Shown here: positions 13,892 to 16,383 of the stretch, in pieces
Numbering within the stretch: the stretch's first letter is position 1
How the letters are laid out: the number at the start of each line of letters is the position of its first letter
Assembly (NCBI GenBank): GCA_002454415.1
Contig: DKIT01000112.1
Coordinates: 30,586 to 46,968, forward strand
Length of the DNA: 16,383 bases
Origin: Sphingobacterium sp. UBA6711
GTDB lineage: Bacteria; Bacteroidota; Bacteroidia; Sphingobacteriales; Sphingobacteriaceae
Direction of reading: 5' to 3'
Program-made: the position numbers and the translations under genes
Notes under the pieces: model-generated
Database searches by the model: none
What the model was told of the DNA's origin: nothing
The model's input: the letters and a program-made list of their open reading frames with translations, nothing else

Positions 13892-16318
13892 ATGAACAGA
13901 AATATTAGAAAAGTGGCGGTTCTGGGTTCGGGTGTTATGGGCTCGCGAATTGCTTGTCATTTTGCTAACATTGGTGTTGAAGTTTTACTGCTCGATATCG
14001 TCCCTCGGGAGCTACTTCCGGCAGAAGAAGCAAAAGGCTTAACGTTGGAAACCAAGATCGTTCGGGATCGTATTGTCAACAGCTCTTTAGAAACAGCTCT
14101 AAAAACAAACCCTTCACCAATTTATAGCAAGTCCTTTGTCAGACGTATCAAAACAGGGAATTTTGATGATAATTTGAAAGATATCGCTCAGGTGGACTGG
14201 ATTATCGAGGTTGTCGTCGAGCGACTAGATGTGAAGAAGTCGGTTTTCGAACGTGTCGAGCAATTCCGAAAACCTGGAACATTGATTACTTCCAATACTT
14301 CTGGTATTCCTATTCATTTGATGACGGAAGGCAGAAGTGATGATTTTAAAGATCATTTCTGTGGCACACACTTCTTTAACCCACCACGCTATCTGCCGTT
14401 ATTGGAAGTTATTCCAACACCGCATACCAAGCCGGAGATCGTTGATTTTATTCTTCACTTCGGCGATAAAATGTTAGGTAAATCCGTTGTATTGTGTAAA
14501 GATACACCGGCGTTTATTGGAAATCGCATTGGTGTTTATTCGATGCTGGCGGTTACTCATCTGGTGGAGCCACTTGGTTTGACCGTTGAAGAGGTCGACA
14601 AATATACTGGTCCTGCAATGGGCCATCCCAAATCGGCAACTTTTCGTACGGCCGATGTGGTAGGACTTGATACCTTGGTCAATGTGGCTAACGGACTCCT
14701 GCAAAATGCGCCTGATGATGAAGCTAAAGGCGTTTTCCAGCTTCCTGAATTTATCAGTAAGATGGTGGAAAATAAATGGTTGGGAGAGAAAACCAAAAAA
14801 GGTTTTTATGAGAAAGTAAAAGCCGCTGATGGCAATTCGGAGATTTTATCTTTAAATCTGAAAACGCTTGCATTTGGCTCGCAGCAAAAGGTGAAATCTT
14901 CGACGTTGGAAGCCACCAAGCCAATTGAGGATATCCGGAAGCGGATGAAAGTATACGAGCAGGGGACAGATAAGGCGGCGGAGCTTTTCCGTGCCATGCA
15001 TTACCCATTGTTTGAATACGTATCACGTCGTGTACCGGAGATTACCGACGACTTTTTCCGGATCGACGATGCCATGCGTGCTGGATTTGGCTGGGAGTTG
15101 GGACCATTTGAAGTTTGGGATGCCTTGGGCGTTCGTGATACCTTGTCTAGGATTAAGGCCGAAGAAAAGCGGCTCCCGGGCCAAGATGGCGAGGTGGCAT
15201 CTTGGGTACATGAGATGCTGGATGCAGGACATGAGTCTTTCTATAAAATTGAAAATGGTGTGCGCCATTATTATGATATTGCAACCAAATCGTATAAAGC
15301 TATTCCCGGCACGGAAGATCTGATCGTATTGGATCACATTCGGGAAAGTAAAACAATCTGGAAAAATACGGGTGTTTCTATTATTGATCTTGGCGATGGT
15401 ATCATTAACTGTGAATTTCATACCAAGATGAATACCATCGGTGGCGATGTTATCCAGGGCTTGAATAAAGCCATTGACCTGGCTGAAAAGGAATATCGCG
15501 GTTTGGTGGTGTCCAATGATGGGAAAAACTTTTCTGCTGGAGCCAATATCGGAATGATTTTCATGATGGCCGTCGAACAGGATTTTGACGAACTGAATAT
15601 GGCCGTCCGTGCGTTTCAAAATACATCGATGCGGTTGCGGTACTCGTCAATTCCGGTAGTCGTTGCTCCTTTTCAGATGACGCTTGGCGGTGGTTGCGAA
15701 TTTTCTATTCATGCCGATTTTGTGCAGGCTCATGCCGAAACCTATATGGGGCTAGTAGAGCTGGGAGTTGGTGTTATCCCGGGTGGTGGCGGTACGAAGG
15801 AATTTACCCTTCGGGCCTCGGAGGAGTTTAAAGAGGATCAGATTGTTCAAAATACGCTGAAGGATAAATTCCTGACCATTGGCCAGGCGAAAGTTTCAAC
15901 GTCTGCTTATGAAGCTTATGAGTTAGGCTATCTTCAAAAAGATAAGTTTGGCATTACAATGAACCGCGCCCGCCTGCTGGCAGATGCGAAAGCGAAGGCA
16001 TTGGAATTGGCCGATGAGGGATATGTACAGCCAGCTCCACGTAATGATATCAAGGTTTTAGGCAATCAGGGATTGGGAATTGTGTATGTGGGAGCTTCGT
16101 CGATGCGTGAAGGTAACTATATATCAGATTATGATCGCAAGATCTCAGAAAAATTAGGTTGGGTGATGTGTGGTGGCAACTTATCCTCACCAACAGAAGT
16201 GTCAGAACAATATTTACTGGATCTCGAACGTAAAACATTCCTTGAGCTTTGTGCAGAACGCAAAACGCTCGAAAGAATTCAATTTATGTTGACTAAGGGT
16301 AAGCCTTTGCGAAACTAA
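13892..16318 (+). CDS. 3-hydroxyacyl-CoA dehydrogenase / enoyl-CoA hydratase (FadN-like fusion)
   Basis: A bifunctional beta-oxidation enzyme of 808 residues that hydrates trans-2-enoyl-CoA and oxidises L-3-hydroxyacyl-CoA with NAD+. The dehydrogenase comes first: VAVLGSGVMGSRIACHFANI (8-27) is the Rossmann NAD site and CGTHFFNPPRYLPLLE (157-172) holds the catalytic His160. Two 3HCDH C-terminal domains follow (about 205-305 and 360-470). The crotonase domain is at the C-terminus (about 490-690), with NFSAGANIG (546-554) as the oxyanion hole and both catalytic glutamates, Glu603 in GGGCEFS and Glu623 in GLVELGVG. This dehydrogenase-then-hydratase order matches FadN (YusL) of Bacillus and is the reverse of FadB. 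The start is one of two tandem ATGs (13889 or 13892); the second gives the usual MNRNIRK. An upstream in-frame GTG (13871) is less likely. It lies between marR and a thiolase. Confidence 0.92.
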   Translation: MNRNIRKVAVLGSGVMGSRIACHFANIGVEVLLLDIVPRELLPAEEAKGLTLETKIVRDRIVNSSLETALKTNPSPIYSKSFVRRIKTGNFDDNLKDIAQVDWIIEVVVERLDVKKSVFERVEQFRKPGTLITSNTSGIPIHLMTEGRSDDFKDHFCGTHFFNPPRYLPLLEVIPTPHTKPEIVDFILHFGDKMLGKSVVLCKDTPAFIGNRIGVYSMLAVTHLVEPLGLTVEEVDKYTGPAMGHPKSATFRTADVVGLDTLVNVANGLLQNAPDDEAKGVFQLPEFISKMVENKWLGEKTKKGFYEKVKAADGNSEILSLNLKTLAFGSQQKVKSSTLEATKPIEDIRKRMKVYEQGTDKAAELFRAMHYPLFEYVSRRVPEITDDFFRIDDAMRAGFGWELGPFEVWDALGVRDTLSRIKAEEKRLPGQDGEVASWVHEMLDAGHESFYKIENGVRHYYDIATKSYKAIPGTEDLIVLDHIRESKTIWKNTGVSIIDLGDGIINCEFHTKMNTIGGDVIQGLNKAIDLAEKEYRGLVVSNDGKNFSAGANIGMIFMMAVEQDFDELNMAVRAFQNTSMRLRYSSIPVVVAPFQMTLGGGCEFSIHADFVQAHAETYMGLVELGVGVIPGGGGTKEFTLRASEEFKEDQIVQNTLKDKFLTIGQAKVSTSAYEAYELGYLQKDKFGITMNRARLLADAKAKALELADEGYVQPAPRNDIKVLGNQGLGIVYVGASSMREGNYISDYDRKISEKLGWVMCGGNLSSPTEVSEQYLLDLERKTFLELCAERKTLERIQFMLTKGKPLRN

Positions 16319-16348
16319 AACTCACTACTCACGTAAAAATTAAAAATA

Positions 16349-16383
16349 ATGGAAGCATACATAGTAGCAGGATTTCGTACAGA
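16349..16383 (+). CDS. Acetyl-CoA acyltransferase (thiolase), N-terminal fragment
   Basis: An ATG follows 30 nt after the dehydrogenase/hydratase stop, in an A-rich stretch that is usual for translation starts in this phylum. Eleven codons are visible before the window ends, MEAYIVAGFRT. Thiolases of the FadA/FadI type typically begin with an AYIVxxxRT motif, and the position behind a FadN-type enzyme supports it. Only the first residues can be seen, so the identification rests on that motif and gene order. Confidence 0.72.
   Translation, partial: MEAYIVAGFRT

Noticed and set aside
14474..15619. Minus-strand frames inside the dehydrogenase/hydratase gene
   Set aside because: They are antisense shadows of a clear, conserved enzyme frame with no independent support.

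Overview
The window looks like chromosomal DNA from a member of the Bacteroidota, most likely Sphingobacteriaceae (Sphingobacterium/Pedobacter type). The basis is the gene content (a GLPGLI-family protein behind a TonB-receptor-like barrel, a PCMD-type lipoprotein remnant, a Thioredoxin_9-type protein with WCGDAA, DnaK ending in DVDYEEVK) and the promoters, several of which match the phylum's TTTG-N18-20-TAnnTTTG pattern instead of TTGACA/TATAAT. Genus is an inference from memory of the families, not from a search.

Layout. 1-177 (minus) is the start of an exported protein that runs off the left edge. 347-1888 (plus) is a HerA/DUF853-type ATPase and 2023-2934 (plus) a sugar-phosphate nucleotidyltransferase-like protein with a good promoter and a strong terminator. 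3040-3717 (plus) is a membrane-anchored DUF2459/TIGR02117-type protein. It converges on dnaK (3836-5740, minus) across a shared bidirectional terminator. Upstream of dnaK on the same strand are a GLPGLI protein (5874-6755) and an outer-membrane receptor (6748-9435), which overlap by 8 nt and form an operon. Divergent from them are a thioredoxin-like protein (9609-10166) and, after a 332-nt gap, an MmcQ/YjbR protein (10499-10861).

The gap at 10167-10498 holds the most striking non-coding structure: about nine 11-nt units arranged head to head around GGTTTTAACC, i.e. an inverted repeat with a period close to one DNA helical turn. Next, 11004-12020 is a gene wreck: a PCMD-type lipoprotein with a frameshifted signal peptide, cut off where its PCMD domain should begin, joined directly to an outer-membrane beta-barrel gene that has lost its 5' end.

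The right end carries an Fe(II)/2-oxoglutarate-type oxygenase (12171-13133, minus), and divergent from it a fatty-acid beta-oxidation operon: a MarR regulator (13408-13848), a fused 3-hydroxyacyl-CoA dehydrogenase/enoyl-CoA hydratase (13892-16318) and the first 11 codons of what looks like the thiolase (16349 on). A near-perfect palindrome covers the end of the -7 box and the expected transcription start of the MarR gene, which suggests autoregulation of the operon.

I do not see a clearly new multi-gene system here. The items most worth following up are the 11-nt phased inverted repeat, the PCMD/barrel deletion scar, the MarR operator and the unusual dnaK upstream region.
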